The notes under the pieces are model-generated. The model saw only the letters and a list, made by a program, of their open reading frames with translations. It was not told where the DNA came from and searched no databases. DNA of 64,000 nt from Comamonadaceae bacterium (GTDB lineage: Bacteria > Pseudomonadota > Gammaproteobacteria > Burkholderiales > Burkholderiaceae_C). The DNA lies in NCBI GenBank assembly GCA_021299875.1, contig JAJTEW010000002.1, positions 124,001 to 188,000 on the forward strand, in the 5' to 3' direction. Of this stretch, positions 28,456 to 38,321 are shown in pieces; position 1 is the first letter of the stretch, and every line of letters begins with the position of its first letter. The position numbers and the translations under genes were made by a program.

Positions 28456-29667
28456 ATGATCCCCCACCTGACCCCACGGCGTGAGCGCTGGCTGCTGTTG
28501 ACCTTGGCGGGCATCCAGTTCACCCACATCTTGGATTTCATGATCATGATGCCGCTGGGGCCGCAGTTCACGGCGTTGTTTGGCATCAGCAACGCCCAGT
28601 TCGGCTTGTTGGTTTCGGCTTACACCTTGTCGGCGGGCCTGTTTGGGCTCATGGCGGCCACCTACATCGACCGTTTCAGCCGCAAGCAATTGCTGTTGAC
28701 CCTGTACCCCTTGTTTGGGTTGGCCACTTTGGCTTGCGGCCTGGCGCCCGACTACTTTTGGTTGATGGTGGCCCGCATCGCCGCAGGTTTGTTTGGCGGC
28801 GTGTTGTCAGCCTTGGCCCAGACCATCGTGGCCGATGTCATTCCGTTTGAACGCCGGGGCAGGGCCATGAGCGTGGTGATGACTTCGTTTTCAGTGTCCA
28901 CCGTGGCGGGTGTGCCCTTGGGCTTGTTTCTGGCGGCGCATTTCAATTGGCATGCACCATTTTTTGGGATTGCCTTTTTGGTCGGGCTGCTGGCATGGGG
29001 CGCTTGGCAGACCTTACCGCGGTTGGACGCTCACCTGCACCACCCTGAGCGCGTGAATGTTTGGCGCGGCATCGGTCAGGTGCTGGCGGACCCGAACCAC
29101 CTCAAAGCATTTGGGGTGTCTGGCTTGATGATGTTTGCCAGCTTCACGGTCATTCCTTACATCACGATTTACCTTCAGTCCAATGCCGGTATGCAAACCG
29201 ATGAGGTGCCCTGGGTCTATTTGTGCGGCGGTCTGACGACTTTGCTGACAGCCCGTTACTTTGGTCGCTTGACCGATCGGGTCGGCAAAGTGAAGGTGTT
29301 CCAACGATTGGCTTTGGCAGTGGCTTTCCCCCTGATGGCCACCACGCTCTCCCAAGGCTTGCCTTTGTGGGGTTTGTTACTGATCTCAACCTGCTTGTTC
29401 GCCATGATGAGTGGTCGGATGATCCCCGGCATGGCGATGATCTCGTCGTCTGTTGAGCCGCGTCTGCGAGGCACTTTCATGACGCTCAACTCGGCAGTCC
29501 AGTCGGCATCGATGGGGGTGGCCGCTTTGGTGGGGGGGCTGATCATCGGGCGCGATGCGCAGGGGCATCTCACGCTTTACTGGGTGGCAGGCTTGCTGGG
29601 GGTATTGGCCAGCGGCCTCAGTGCTTGGTTGGCCGGGCAATTGCGCTTGCAGGGTGCAGCAACTTGA
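28456..29667 (+). CDS. MFS transporter (DHA1-like)
   Basis: A 403-residue major facilitator with 12 predicted membrane helices. FTHILDFMIMMPLGPQFTALFGIS forms helix 1. Motif A is degenerate (AATYIDRFSRKQLLL), and AGVPLGLFLAAHFNWHAPFFGIA resembles motif C of drug/sugar antiporters such as AraJ-type proteins. It probably exports small molecules; substrate unknown. It is divergent from the patatin-like gene with 60 bases between starts. About 290 bases of non-coding DNA with degenerate repeats and a terminator separate it from hpf. Confidence 0.9.
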   Translation: MIPHLTPRRERWLLLTLAGIQFTHILDFMIMMPLGPQFTALFGISNAQFGLLVSAYTLSAGLFGLMAATYIDRFSRKQLLLTLYPLFGLATLACGLAPDYFWLMVARIAAGLFGGVLSALAQTIVADVIPFERRGRAMSVVMTSFSVSTVAGVPLGLFLAAHFNWHAPFFGIAFLVGLLAWGAWQTLPRLDAHLHHPERVNVWRGIGQVLADPNHLKAFGVSGLMMFASFTVIPYITIYLQSNAGMQTDEVPWVYLCGGLTTLLTARYFGRLTDRVGKVKVFQRLALAVAFPLMATTLSQGLPLWGLLLISTCLFAMMSGRMIPGMAMISSSVEPRLRGTFMTLNSAVQSASMGVAALVGGLIIGRDAQGHLTLYWVAGLLGVLASGLSAWLAGQLRLQGAAT

Positions 29668-29755
29668 GGCGTTTTCGCTTGCAGGGCACTTTTGTGAGTG
29701 CTTTCGTTTGCTGGGCGTTTTGGGTCAGCGCTTTCGGAATCTTCACGCCAACTTG
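29643..29755. repeat. degenerate direct repeats of about 30 bp
   Basis: A unit like G[CT]G[CT]TTTCG[CT]TTGC[AT]GGGC recurs at about 29669, 29698 and (partial) 29728, with a further CGCTTGCAGGG inside the last codons of the MFS gene at 29644. The first two units match at 15 of 19 bases. The remaining gap up to hpf holds a small stem-loop (29879-29897) and a terminator. Confidence 0.4.
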
Positions 29756-29901
29756 AGAACCCTGTTTCAAGGCTCACGATAGCATTGAAATGAGTCCCTG
29801 GGGGCATTGCAGGCAGACTTTTCAGGTTAAGTTTTGGAGGCATTGCTTTTCGGTGACACGGAGCGCATAGTGGGGTTGAACCACCCGCAAAGTGGTTTCT
29901 G

Positions 29902-29927
29902 AGCCCTGCCTCGGTGGGGCTTTTTTT
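29902..29927 (+). terminator. terminator-like hairpin upstream of hpf
   Basis: AGCCCTGC pairs with GTGGGGCT (8 bp, including wobble) around a short loop, followed by seven T residues. It lies 26 bases before the hpf start. It may end the MFS transcript or act as an attenuator in the hpf leader. Confidence 0.7.
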
Positions 29928-29953
29928 ACCCTGAATCAATGGAGGCGACGAAT

Positions 29954-30283
29954 ATGAATTTAATCATCAGCGGACACCATTTGGAAGTGACCCCTGCCTT
30001 GCGCCAGTACGTCACGGGGAAACTCGATCGCATCACCCGGCATTTTGACCAAGTGGTGGATGTGAAAGTGCTGCTGACCGTCGAAAAGCAGAAAGAGAAA
30101 GAAAAACGGCAACGGGCCGAGTGCAACATCCATGTCAAAGGCAATGACCTCTTTGCCGAGAGCGCGCATGAAGACCTGTATGCCGCTGTGGATGACCTGG
30201 TGGACAAACTCGACCGTCAAGTGGTCAAACACAAAGACCGCATCACCGATCACCACCACTCTGCGCCCAAGCGCATGATGTGA
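29954..30283 (+). CDS. hpf: ribosome hibernation promoting factor, short form
   Basis: A 109-residue HPF/YfiA-family protein ([32 protein letters not shown]... then [29 protein letters not shown]). It has the beta-alpha-beta3-alpha ribosome-binding domain and only a short tail, so it is the short form that helps make 100S dimers together with RMF-like factors. GGAGG lies 8 bases before the chosen ATG. It is followed by a terminator and by ptsN and hprK. In many beta-proteobacteria hpf follows rpoN; here an MFS gene takes that place. Confidence 0.93.
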   Translation: MNLIISGHHLEVTPALRQYVTGKLDRITRHFDQVVDVKVLLTVEKQKEKEKRQRAECNIHVKGNDLFAESAHEDLYAAVDDLVDKLDRQVVKHKDRITDHHHSAPKRMM

Positions 30284-30302
30284 TCCGTTGACTTTTTAAC
30301 TC

Positions 30303-30326
30303 AAGGCCGCACACTGCGGCCTTTTT
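30303..30326 (+). terminator. rho-independent terminator after hpf
   Basis: AAGGCCGCA pairs with TGCGGCCTT (perfect 9 bp, 3-base loop), followed by T residues, 20 bases after the hpf stop. It suggests ptsN has its own promoter in the following 100 bases. Confidence 0.88.
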
Positions 30327-30432
30327 CTTGGGCCCATCCCGTGTCTAAATGGCAACAAAACGATAAAAACAGCCTCGGCTCCAAGGGCGGTCAGTGCTGG
30401 GGCCCGTTCGGGTGCATAATCCGGCCTCGACC

Positions 30433-30900
30433 ATGAACCGACTCTCATCCATATTGCCTATTGCCCAAGTTCTTGTGGGGGTGGAAGCCACCAGCAAGAA
30501 ACGCGCATTCGAAGAAGCCGGACTTCTCTTTGAGAATCTACACGGCTTGTCTCGTGCCTTGGTCACCGACAGTCTGTTTGCCCGGGAGCGATTGGGTTCG
30601 ACAGGTTTGGGCCATGGTGTGGCCATCCCTCATGGTCGCATCAAAGGCCTCAAGTCGCCCATGGCTGCTGTCTTTCAATTGGCCCAGCCGATTGGTTTTG
30701 ACGCCCCAGATGAGCAACCAGTCAACTTGTTGATCTTTTTGTTGGTGCCCGAGGCGGCCACACAAAAACACCTCGAAATTTTGTCTGAAATCGCTGAACT
30801 GTTGAGTGACACGGTGCTGCGCGAATGCATCAAAGGCAGTACAGCCCAAACCGGTTTGCACCAATTGATTGCCCAGTGGCAGTCGGCCCAAACGGCCTGA
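30433..30900 (+). CDS. ptsN: PTS IIA-like nitrogen regulatory protein
   Basis: A 155-residue EIIA-Ntr. The phosphorylatable histidine is in GLGHGVAIPHGRIKGLKSP near residue 70. It accepts phosphate from NPr (PtsO) and, in known systems, regulates potassium transport and stress responses rather than sugar import. The chosen ATG starts MNRLSSILPIAQVLVG, matching family length; an upstream start would add 13 residues. It is 23 bases from hprK, so the two are co-transcribed, giving the PTS-Ntr branch typical of beta-proteobacteria. Confidence 0.95.
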   Translation: MNRLSSILPIAQVLVGVEATSKKRAFEEAGLLFENLHGLSRALVTDSLFARERLGSTGLGHGVAIPHGRIKGLKSPMAAVFQLAQPIGFDAPDEQPVNLLIFLLVPEAATQKHLEILSEIAELLSDTVLRECIKGSTAQTGLHQLIAQWQSAQTA

Positions 30901-30923
30901 TGGTGCACTGCTGAAGTTCCGCG

Positions 30924-31865
30924 ATGAAGCCTTCCGTCATCAGCGCCGATGTTTTGTTCGAAGACCATCGGCACCAGCTGAAATGGCAGTGGTTGGCAGG
31001 TTTGGGTGCCTCTGAGCGCCGCTTTGATGAGGTGGCGGTGCGCGCAGCCCGATCGGGTGCCGATTTGGTGGGCTACCTCAATTACATCCACCCTTACCGT
31101 GTACAGATCTTGGGTCCACGCGAAGTGGCTTATCTGACCCTTGGAACGGAAGAAGACTGTGCCCGACGTATAGCCCGGATTGTGACCCTGGAGCCCCCTG
31201 TCTTGGTGCTGGCAGATGGTCAGACAGCCCCAGATGCCTTGTTGGCCATGTGTGAACGGGCTCAAATCCCCATGTTTTCGACCGATCAGTCATCGGCATT
31301 TGTGATCGATGTGCTGCGGGCTTACTTGTCCAAACACTTTGCCGACCGCACCACGATGCACGGGGTGTTCATGGACATCTTGGGCATGGGTGTTCTGATC
31401 ACCGGCGAGTCGGGCTTGGGCAAAAGCGAGTTGGGCTTGGAACTGATTTCCCGCGGCAACGGCTTGGTGGCTGACGATGCCGTCGATCTGTACCGCATCA
31501 ACCAGACCACCATTGAGGCGCGTTGCCCTGATTTGCTACAAAACCTGCTGGAAGTCCGAGGCATTGGCTTGCTCGACATTCGGGCCATCTTTGGTGAAAC
31601 GGCGGTTCGTCGCAAGATGCGCCTGAAGTTGATCGTGCATCTGGTGCGGCGCGAAACTTTGGAGCGCGATTACGAACGCTTGCCTTCAGAGCCTTTGCGC
31701 CAAGATGTGCTCGGAATCCCTGTGCAAAAGGTGGTGATTCAAGTGATGGCGGGTCGCAACATCGCCGTTTTGGTTGAGGCAGCGGTACGAAATACCATCT
31801 TGCAGATGCGCGGCATCGACACCTACCAAGAATTCATCGAACGGCAACGCCGCGCCATGGAGTAG
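30924..31865 (+). CDS. hprK: HPr kinase/phosphorylase
   Basis: A 313-residue bifunctional enzyme that phosphorylates and dephosphorylates HPr-like proteins on serine. An N-terminal regulatory domain (1-130) is followed by the catalytic domain with the P-loop [18 protein letters not shown] near residue 160, the adjacent catalytic DDAVD, and the signature [16 protein letters not shown] near 210. In proteobacteria lacking a sugar PTS it adjusts NPr within the PTS-Ntr chain. It follows ptsN and converges on fur, 13 bases away. Confidence 0.96.
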   Translation: MKPSVISADVLFEDHRHQLKWQWLAGLGASERRFDEVAVRAARSGADLVGYLNYIHPYRVQILGPREVAYLTLGTEEDCARRIARIVTLEPPVLVLADGQTAPDALLAMCERAQIPMFSTDQSSAFVIDVLRAYLSKHFADRTTMHGVFMDILGMGVLITGESGLGKSELGLELISRGNGLVADDAVDLYRINQTTIEARCPDLLQNLLEVRGIGLLDIRAIFGETAVRRKMRLKLIVHLVRRETLERDYERLPSEPLRQDVLGIPVQKVVIQVMAGRNIAVLVEAAVRNTILQMRGIDTYQEFIERQRRAME

Positions 31866-31878
31866 AGCGCCCCAGCCC

Positions 31879-32310
31879 TCAGCGGGCGTTGCGGTGAGGG
31901 CAGGGATTTTGTGTGCAGTGTGCGTACAAACTCAAGGCATGGTCAGCGATCTCAAACCCTTTGGCCTTGGCCACCGCGTGTTGACGTGATTCGATCTCGG
32001 CATCGTAAAACTCTTCAACTCGGCCGCAATCGAGACACACCATGTGGTCATGGTGTTGTCCTTCGTTCAACTCATAAACGGATTTACCGCTTTCAAAGTG
32101 GTTGCGACTCAAAATTCCGGCTTGCTCAAACTGAGTCAAAACCCGGTAAACGGTGGCCAAGCCGATGTCGGCATTGTCAAGCAACAATTGGCGAAAAACA
32201 TCCTCTGCGGTCATGTGGCGCATGGAGCCACTTTGGAACACTTCCAAAATTTTGAGCCGCGGCAACGTGGCTTTGAGGCCATTGTTTTTCAGTTCATCGA
32301 TTTGGCGCAT
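31879..32310 (-). CDS. fur: ferric uptake regulator Fur
   Basis: A 143-residue Fur repressor. The N-terminal winged helix (ELKNNGLKATLPRLKILEVF...MTAEDVFRQLLLDNADIGLATVYRVL) binds DNA. The dimerisation/metal domain carries HHDHMVCLDCGRVEEF, with the His and Cys ligands, and later LYAHCTQNPCPH. It represses iron acquisition genes when loaded with Fe2+. I chose the ATG giving MRQIDELKNNGLK, the normal Fur N-terminus; the frame is open 27 codons further upstream, but that would run into the bamE promoter region. It is divergent from bamE, a conserved beta-proteobacterial arrangement. Confidence 0.96.
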   Translation of the reverse strand: MRQIDELKNNGLKATLPRLKILEVFQSGSMRHMTAEDVFRQLLLDNADIGLATVYRVLTQFEQAGILSRNHFESGKSVYELNEGQHHDHMVCLDCGRVEEFYDAEIESRQHAVAKAKGFEIADHALSLYAHCTQNPCPHRNAR

Positions 32311-32397
32311 GGGATGGGCGTGTCCTGTCGTTGGGCAGCGGTTGGCTGGATAAGCTGCCGCTACAATGGCCATGATCATATCGGCACCCATCCAACC

Positions 32398-32940
32398 ATG
32401 ACCGCATCCCCGACATTCCGCTCTTCCACCCGTTTACTGGCTGCAGGCCTTGTGCTTTTTAGCTTGGTCGGTTGCAGTGGCTTGGCCGATGTCAACCGAG
32501 ACACTTTCAGGCCCTATGTGCCCGAGGTGGTGCAAGGCAATTTCATTTCCAAAGAGCAAAGACAAGTTTTGCGTCTTGGCATGGCCCGTGTGCAGGTGCG
32601 CGAGGTCTTGGGGACGCCCTTGGTCGCCAGTTTGTTCCATGCAGACCGGTGGGATTACGCGTTCAGCATCCAAAGGCAAGGCGTAGCGCCGCAAAATTTC
32701 AGACTCACGGTTCATTTCAAGGGCGATGTGTTGGACCGTGTGGAAGGTGATGAGTTGCCCAGTGAGTCTGAATTTGCGGGGCGCTTGATCAGGCCTCGAG
32801 CCACAGGCAAATTGCCGATCTTGCAAGCCAGTGAAGAAGACCTGAAGAAGTTCCCAGCCACGCCGGCTGCCAGTTCCGTCAACCCGCCTGCGCCCACAGC
32901 CCCCAGAACTTATCCACCCTTGGAGCCTGTTTCGCGCTGA
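32398..32940 (+). CDS. bamE: outer membrane protein assembly factor BamE
   Basis: A 180-residue lipoprotein of the BAM complex. The signal peptide ends in the lipobox LVGC, giving mature Cys near residue 23. The SmpA/OmlA domain follows (QVLRLGMARVQVREVLGTPLVASLFHADRWDYAF), then a Pro/Ala-rich C-terminal tail of about 55 residues that is longer than in E. coli BamE (113 aa). It helps insert beta-barrel proteins into the outer membrane. A possible -10 TACAAT lies 30 bases upstream. dapB follows after 59 bases. Confidence 0.93.
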   Translation: MTASPTFRSSTRLLAAGLVLFSLVGCSGLADVNRDTFRPYVPEVVQGNFISKEQRQVLRLGMARVQVREVLGTPLVASLFHADRWDYAFSIQRQGVAPQNFRLTVHFKGDVLDRVEGDELPSESEFAGRLIRPRATGKLPILQASEEDLKKFPATPAASSVNPPAPTAPRTYPPLEPVSR

Positions 32941-32999
32941 GCGCGTCGGTCGCTTGTGTCCAGTTCGGCGGTTGAGTCCCCATTCCATTCAAACCCCCA

Positions 33000-33815
33000 A
33001 TGACCACTTTGAAACAACTGCCCATCACCGTCGCGGGCGCCTCTGGCCGCATGGGGCACATGCTCATTGAGGCCATCTTGGCCTCTGACGACTGCCGGCT
33101 CTCGGGGGCCCTCGATATCGCCGCCAGCCCTGCGCTGGGCCAAGATGCTGGTGCTGCCATGGGGCGGACCACAGGTGCTTGGGTCACCGCTGACCTGCAC
33201 GCAGGCCTGAAAGAATCGGCATGTTTGATCGATTTCACCCGTCCAGAGGGCACACTGGCGCATTTGAAAGTCTGCCGTGAATTGGGTGTCAAAGCGGTCA
33301 TTGGGACCACAGGTTTCACCGATGCACAAAAAGCCGAAATCGCCAACATCGCGCAAGACATTGCCATCGTCATGGCGCCCAACATGAGTGTGGGTGTCAA
33401 CGTCACCCTCAAGCTGTTGCAAATGGCAGCCCAGGCCATGCCCACCGGCTACGACATCGAGATCATCGAAGCCCATCACCGTCACAAAGTCGATGCACCT
33501 TCGGGCACCGCCCTCAAGATGGGTGAAGTGATTGCAGAGGCCATGGGGCGCGATTTGAACGCATGTGCGGTGTACGAGCGCTTTGGCCACACGGGTGAGC
33601 GCGACCCGTCCACCATTGGGTTTTCCACCATCCGAGGCGGCGACATTGTTGGCGATCACACGGTGCTTTTTGCGGGGATCGGCGAGCGCATTGAGGTGAC
33701 ACACAAATCAGCCAGCCGATCCACCTACGCACAAGGCAGTCTGCGGGCGGCACGCTTTTTGTCAGGTCAAGCCCGCGGCCTGTTTGACATGTTTGACGTG
33801 TTGAATTTGCGCTGA
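33000..33815 (+). CDS. dapB: 4-hydroxy-tetrahydrodipicolinate reductase
   Basis: A 271-residue NAD(P)H-dependent reductase of the lysine/diaminopimelate pathway. The dinucleotide motif is [16 protein letters not shown] near residue 12, the active-site signature is [17 protein letters not shown] with the catalytic histidine and lysine near 160, and [22 protein letters not shown] completes the substrate site. It feeds peptidoglycan and lysine synthesis. It is followed closely by exbB (24 bases), so bamE-dapB-exbB-exbD may be one transcript. Confidence 0.97.
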   Translation: MTTLKQLPITVAGASGRMGHMLIEAILASDDCRLSGALDIAASPALGQDAGAAMGRTTGAWVTADLHAGLKESACLIDFTRPEGTLAHLKVCRELGVKAVIGTTGFTDAQKAEIANIAQDIAIVMAPNMSVGVNVTLKLLQMAAQAMPTGYDIEIIEAHHRHKVDAPSGTALKMGEVIAEAMGRDLNACAVYERFGHTGERDPSTIGFSTIRGGDIVGDHTVLFAGIGERIEVTHKSASRSTYAQGSLRAARFLSGQARGLFDMFDVLNLR

Positions 33816-33839
33816 GGCGCATCCACCGAAAAAAACACC

Positions 33840-34484
33840 ATGAGCTTGTACGACTTCTGGCTGCACAGCGACGTTGTGAGCCTGGTTTTGGCGGTGTTGC
33901 TGTTGGTCCTGTCTGTGGGTTCTTGGGTGGTGATGGCCTGGAAATGGCGTTTTCTCTCGCGTGTGCGCCGTGACGTGCCCCGCAGTGTGGCCGCTTTCTG
34001 GCAGGCATCGGGCTTTGACGAAGGGCGTCAGCGCGTGGCCCAATTCGACCAAGATGCATGCGTTCTGCCTTTATTGGAAGCCAGTTTGTTGCCTTTGGGG
34101 GGGACTTTGGCGTCTTCTGGCGACCGGCATCACCAGTTGACCCGGGTGCTGCGCGATGCCATGCAAGCGGTTGTGCGCCGATTGCACTGGGGGCAAACAT
34201 GGTTGGCCACTGCTGGCGCGATTTCGCCCTTCATTGGCTTGTTGGGGACGGTTTGGGGCATCTTCAATGCGCTGGCAGGGTTGTCGCAAGGTGGCGCGAT
34301 TCGCATCGAAGAGATTGCCGGACCCGTGGGTGAGGCCTTGGTCATGACGGCTGCGGGCTTGGCTGTCGCGATCCCAGCCGTGTTGGGCTACAACTTCTTG
34401 GGGCGACGCATTGGCCACATCGAAGCCGAGCTGGAAGGCTTCGCGCACGATGTGCGCGCCCTTTTGGCCGGACCTGAAGGCTGA
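33840..34484 (+). CDS. exbB: MotA/TolQ/ExbB proton channel family protein
   Basis: A 214-residue inner-membrane subunit with three membrane helices: one near residues 12-35 (VLAVLLLVLSVGSWVVMAW) and two in the conserved core (WLATAGAISPFIGLLGTVWGIFNAL and VGEALVMTAAGLAVAIPAVLGYNFL). The core motif PFIGLLGTVWGI is diagnostic. With the downstream ExbD-like protein it forms a proton-driven motor that energises TonB or Tol. No TonB or TolA gene is in the window, so ExbB versus TolQ is not certain. Confidence 0.9.
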   Translation: MSLYDFWLHSDVVSLVLAVLLLVLSVGSWVVMAWKWRFLSRVRRDVPRSVAAFWQASGFDEGRQRVAQFDQDACVLPLLEASLLPLGGTLASSGDRHHQLTRVLRDAMQAVVRRLHWGQTWLATAGAISPFIGLLGTVWGIFNALAGLSQGGAIRIEEIAGPVGEALVMTAAGLAVAIPAVLGYNFLGRRIGHIEAELEGFAHDVRALLAGPEG

Positions 34485-34490
34485 AACGCC

Positions 34491-34910
34491 ATGGCTTTTG
34501 GTCGATTGTCCAGCCGTCCACCCGATCCACCCATGGGTGACATCAATGTGACGCCCTTGGTGGACGTGATGTTGGTCTTGTTGGCGATTTTCATGGTCAC
34601 GGCCCCCCTGATGACCAGCGCCATCCGGCTGGACCTGCCCCAAAGCGAAGGCGCCGACACCGGCGCTTTGGCGTCGTCTGTGGTGTTGGTGGTGGATGCC
34701 CAAGGCGCCTTGTATTTGAACGACAAAGCCATCACGGCGCAAGCCTTGAAAACGCATCTGACTGGTGTGGCCCGTCGGGATCCACAAACCGAGTTGGAGC
34801 TGCGGGCCGATGCCTCGGTGCCTTATGGCCGGGTGGTGGAAGCCATGGGCTTGGCTCAAAAAGCGGGCCTGACCCGCATTGGCTTTGTGGCCCAGCTGGC
34901 AGCCCCCTGA
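34491..34910 (+). CDS. exbD: ExbD/TolR family biopolymer transport protein
   Basis: A 139-residue partner of the ExbB-like channel. One N-terminal membrane helix ([24 protein letters not shown]) contains the essential aspartate in [10 protein letters not shown], and a periplasmic domain follows ([32 protein letters not shown]). It starts 6 bases after the exbB stop. It should form the rotor/force-transmitting dimer inside the ExbB pentamer. TolR is an alternative name if the pair serves the Tol-Pal system. Confidence 0.9.
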   Translation: MAFGRLSSRPPDPPMGDINVTPLVDVMLVLLAIFMVTAPLMTSAIRLDLPQSEGADTGALASSVVLVVDAQGALYLNDKAITAQALKTHLTGVARRDPQTELELRADASVPYGRVVEAMGLAQKAGLTRIGFVAQLAAP

Positions 34911-34975
34911 TGGGCCCTGGTTTGCGTGTCTCAGGCCCGCTGATTGTGCTGTCCCAACCCCTACAATTCAGCCCT

Positions 34976-37753
34976 ATGCAAGACAAGTACAACCACCTCG
35001 AAGTCGAACCCGCAGCGCAAAGGCGCTGGACGGCCCGCGATGCCTACCGCGTCAACGAAGACGCCAGCAAAAAGAAGTTCTACGCCTGCTCCATGCTGCC
35101 TTACCCCAGCGGCAAGCTGCACATGGGCCATGTGCGCAACTACACCATCAACGACATGCTCACGCGCAGCCTGCGCATGAAGGGCTACAACGTGCTCATG
35201 CCCATGGGCTGGGACGCTTTTGGCCTGCCCGCCGAAAACGCTGCGCTTAAAAACGGCGTGCCCCCGGCCAAATGGACGTACGAGAACATCGCCTACATGA
35301 AAAAGCAGATGCAGGCGATGGGCTTGGCCATCGACTGGTCGCGCGAAGTGGCGACCTGCGATCCGACGTATTACAAGTGGAACCAGTGGTTGTTTTTGAA
35401 GATGCTGGCAAAAGGCATCGCCTACCGCAAGACGCAGGTTGTGAATTGGGACCCGGTGGACCAGACCGTGTTGGCCAACGAGCAGGTGATTGATGGCAAG
35501 GGTTGGCGCACTGGCGCGCCGGTGGAAAAGCGCGAGATCCCTGGTTATTACCTGAACATCACCCAGTATGCGCAAGAGCTGCTGGACCACGTGCAGATCG
35601 GCAACGACAAGGCCACGCTCAACGGCTGGCCCGACAAAGTGCGCCTGATGCAGGAAAACTGGATCGGCAAGAGCGAAGGCGTGCGTTTTGCGTTCCCGCA
35701 CACCGTCACCGGCGCTGATGGTGCTTTGGTCGGTGACGGCAAGATGTATGTCTTCACCACCCGCGCCGACACCATCATGGGCGTCACGTTTTGTGCGGTG
35801 GCGGCGGAACACCCGCTGGCGTTGCATGCGGCTTCGTCCAATCCTGCTTTGGCGACGTTCCTAGAAGAATGCAAGAGCGGCGGCACGACCGAGGCCGAGC
35901 TGGCCACGCAAGAGAAAAAGGGCATGGCCACGGGCCTGTTTGTGACGCATCCGTTGACGGGTGCGCAGGTCGAGGTCTGGGTCGGCAACTACGTGCTCAT
36001 GTCTTACGGCGATGGTGCAGTGATGGGCGTGCCTGCGCACGATGAACGGGATTTTGCGTTTGCTTTGAAGTACGACTTGCCTATTCGTCAGGTGGTTGGA
36101 CTGGCTCCGGCCGAGTCGGGCTTGGTGGTTGGGGCTGGCGAGGAGTCGTTCGACGAGCGTGTCTGGCAAGAGTGGTACGCCACCAAAAACGGTGTTTGTG
36201 TCAACTCTGGAGAACTCAACGGCCTGAGCTTCAAGGCAGCCGCCAACCAAGTGGCCGATCTGCTGGCCGCCAAAGACTTGGGCGAGAAGAAGACCACCTG
36301 GCGTTTGCGCGACTGGGGCGTGAGCCGCCAGCGTTACTGGGGCACGCCGATCCCGATCATCCATTGCGACGGGGGCGACGGGCCCGGGGGCCCCTCCCCT
36401 GGCTGCGGCGCGGTGCCGGTGCCCGAAAAAGACCTGCCGGTGGTGCTGCCGCAAGACTGTATCCCCGACGGCTCGGGCAACCCCTTGCTCAAGCACGAAG
36501 GCTTTCATGCCGGGGTCACTTGCCCCGTCTGCGGTAAGCCTGCACGTCGGGAGACCGACACCATGGACACCTTCGTGGATTCGTCTTGGTACTTCATGCG
36601 TTATTGCGATCCGACCAACACCGACAAGATGGTGGCGGACGGTACCGATTACTGGATGCGGGATCAGCACCAAGCCACGGGTGGCAGCGGCATGGACCAG
36701 TACATTGGCGGTATCGAGCACGCCATCCTGCACTTGCTGTATGCGCGTTTTTGGACCAAGGTCATGCGCGATCTGGGTTTGGTCAAGGTTGATGAGCCGT
36801 TCACCAAGCTGCTGACCCAGGGCATGGTGCTCAACCACATTTATTCGCGCCGCACCGCCAAAGGCGGCAAGGACTATTTTTGGCCACACGATGTCGAGCC
36901 TGTGCTCGATGAATCGGGCAAGGTCATTGGTGCCCAACTCAAGAACGAAGCCGACAGCGGTGATGGCCGCTTGCCGGTGGGCACGGCCATCGACTACGAA
37001 GGCGTGGGCACCATGTCCAAGTCGAAAAACAACGGCGTCGACCCGCAAGACCTGATCGAGAAATACGGCGCCGACACGGCGCGGCTCTACACCATGTTCA
37101 CGGCGCCACCCGAGGTAACCTTGGAATGGAACGATTCGGCCGTGGAAGGCAGCTACCGTTTCTTGCGCCGGGTCTGGAACTTCGCGTTCAAGCACCACGA
37201 GATGCTGCGCTCGGCCACCGGCCAAGACCTGAGCCAGGCTGCTTTGGGTGACACGGCCAAAGCGCTGCGCCGCGAGATGCACCTGGTGCTCAAGCAAGTG
37301 GGCTACGACTACGAGCGCATGCAGTACAACACCGTGGTGTCCGGTTGCATGAAGCTGCTGAACGCGCTGGAGGACTTCAAGCCCGATGGCAGCCCAGGAG
37401 ATGCCGCCGCCCTGTGCGAAGGTGTTTCGATTTTGATGCGCATGCTCTACCCGGCCTGCCCCCATATCACCGACGACATCTGGCAACAAATGGGCTTTGT
37501 CCAGGCCGTGGGCGAGTTGCTCGACGCGCCTTGGCCCACCGTGGACGAGTCGGCCTTGGTGCGTGACCAGATCGAGATGATGTTGCAAATCAACGGCAAG
37601 CTGCGTGGGTCCATCTGGGTGCCCGCATCGGCAAACAAAGCGCAGATCGAGGCCGCCGCCTTGGGCCATGAAGCTTTCATCAAGCAAGCGGCAGGTGCCG
37701 CGCCCAAGAAGGTCATCGTGGTGCCTGGCCGCTTGGTCAATCTGGTGGTTTGA
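34976..37753 (+). CDS. leuS: leucyl-tRNA synthetase
   Basis: A 925-residue class I synthetase (E. coli enzyme 860). The HIGH-type motif is [19 protein letters not shown] near residue 45. The CP1 editing domain occupies about 225-430, with its [12 protein letters not shown] and [11 protein letters not shown] pockets. A cysteine-containing insert with CP.C follows, then the KMSKS equivalent MSKSKNNG near 690, the anticodon-binding domain and a C-terminal domain. I chose the ATG starting [18 protein letters not shown]; 22 codons upstream are open but atypical. A TACAAT hexamer lies 9 bases before it. It heads the conserved leuS-lptE-holA operon. Confidence 0.98.
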   Translation: MQDKYNHLEVEPAAQRRWTARDAYRVNEDASKKKFYACSMLPYPSGKLHMGHVRNYTINDMLTRSLRMKGYNVLMPMGWDAFGLPAENAALKNGVPPAKWTYENIAYMKKQMQAMGLAIDWSREVATCDPTYYKWNQWLFLKMLAKGIAYRKTQVVNWDPVDQTVLANEQVIDGKGWRTGAPVEKREIPGYYLNITQYAQELLDHVQIGNDKATLNGWPDKVRLMQENWIGKSEGVRFAFPHTVTGADGALVGDGKMYVFTTRADTIMGVTFCAVAAEHPLALHAASSNPALATFLEECKSGGTTEAELATQEKKGMATGLFVTHPLTGAQVEVWVGNYVLMSYGDGAVMGVPAHDERDFAFALKYDLPIRQVVGLAPAESGLVVGAGEESFDERVWQEWYATKNGVCVNSGELNGLSFKAAANQVADLLAAKDLGEKKTTWRLRDWGVSRQRYWGTPIPIIHCDGGDGPGGPSPGCGAVPVPEKDLPVVLPQDCIPDGSGNPLLKHEGFHAGVTCPVCGKPARRETDTMDTFVDSSWYFMRYCDPTNTDKMVADGTDYWMRDQHQATGGSGMDQYIGGIEHAILHLLYARFWTKVMRDLGLVKVDEPFTKLLTQGMVLNHIYSRRTAKGGKDYFWPHDVEPVLDESGKVIGAQLKNEADSGDGRLPVGTAIDYEGVGTMSKSKNNGVDPQDLIEKYGADTARLYTMFTAPPEVTLEWNDSAVEGSYRFLRRVWNFAFKHHEMLRSATGQDLSQAALGDTAKALRREMHLVLKQVGYDYERMQYNTVVSGCMKLLNALEDFKPDGSPGDAAALCEGVSILMRMLYPACPHITDDIWQQMGFVQAVGELLDAPWPTVDESALVRDQIEMMLQINGKLRGSIWVPASANKAQIEAAALGHEAFIKQAAGAAPKKVIVVPGRLVNLVV

Positions 37754-37765
37754 ATCGGCTTGTCC

Positions 37766-38314
37766 ATGACCACCCCGCGCCGCCATTTTTTACAAGGTTT
37801 ATGGGCCGTGCCTTTGACCGCAGGCCTGTCCGCATGTGGTTTCCAGTTGCGCAGTGTGGGGGATTACCCGTTCAAGACCTTGTACGCCAATTTTTCCATC
37901 AACTCGTCTTTGGGTGTGGAGTTGCGCCGAAATTTGCTGGGCACTGGCCGCATCGAGGTGTGGAGCGAGCCCGTGCAAATGCTCAAAGCCGATGCCATTT
38001 TGGACATCTTGAGTGAAGAACGCCAGCAGGTGGTGGTGGGCATCAATGCCTTGGGTCAGGTGCGCGAATTGCAGCTGCGTTTGCGTGTCAGGTTTCGCTT
38101 GCGGACCCCCGATGGCGTGAATTGGATCGATTCGGTGGAGTTGGCTCAGCAGCGAGATTTGAGTTTCAATGAAACGGCCGCTTTGTCCAAAGAAATCGAG
38201 CAAGCCATGATGTACCGTGACATGCAAACCGACATCGTGCAGCAGATCATGCGGCGTTTGGCGATGGTCAAGCCGCCGTCCAAGACCGTCGCTGTGCCTG
38301 CGCTCAAGCCCTGA
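37766..38314 (+). CDS. lptE: LPS assembly lipoprotein LptE
   Basis: A 182-residue lipoprotein. The N-terminal signal (RRHFLQGLWAVPLTAGLSAC) ends in the lipobox L-S-A-C, so Cys is near residue 24, followed by GFQLRSVGDYPFKTLY, typical of LptE. It plugs the LptD barrel and helps insert LPS into the outer leaflet. It starts 12 bases after leuS and ends 7 before holA. A TTG two codons upstream is an alternative start. Confidence 0.92.
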   Translation: MTTPRRHFLQGLWAVPLTAGLSACGFQLRSVGDYPFKTLYANFSINSSLGVELRRNLLGTGRIEVWSEPVQMLKADAILDILSEERQQVVVGINALGQVRELQLRLRVRFRLRTPDGVNWIDSVELAQQRDLSFNETAALSKEIEQAMMYRDMQTDIVQQIMRRLAMVKPPSKTVAVPALKP

Positions 38315-38321
38315 GCCTCTG

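Noticed and set aside
29666-29755. The 30-bp period repeats as a CRISPR remnant
   Set aside because: The copies are contiguous and diverged with no spacers, and no cas gene is nearby.
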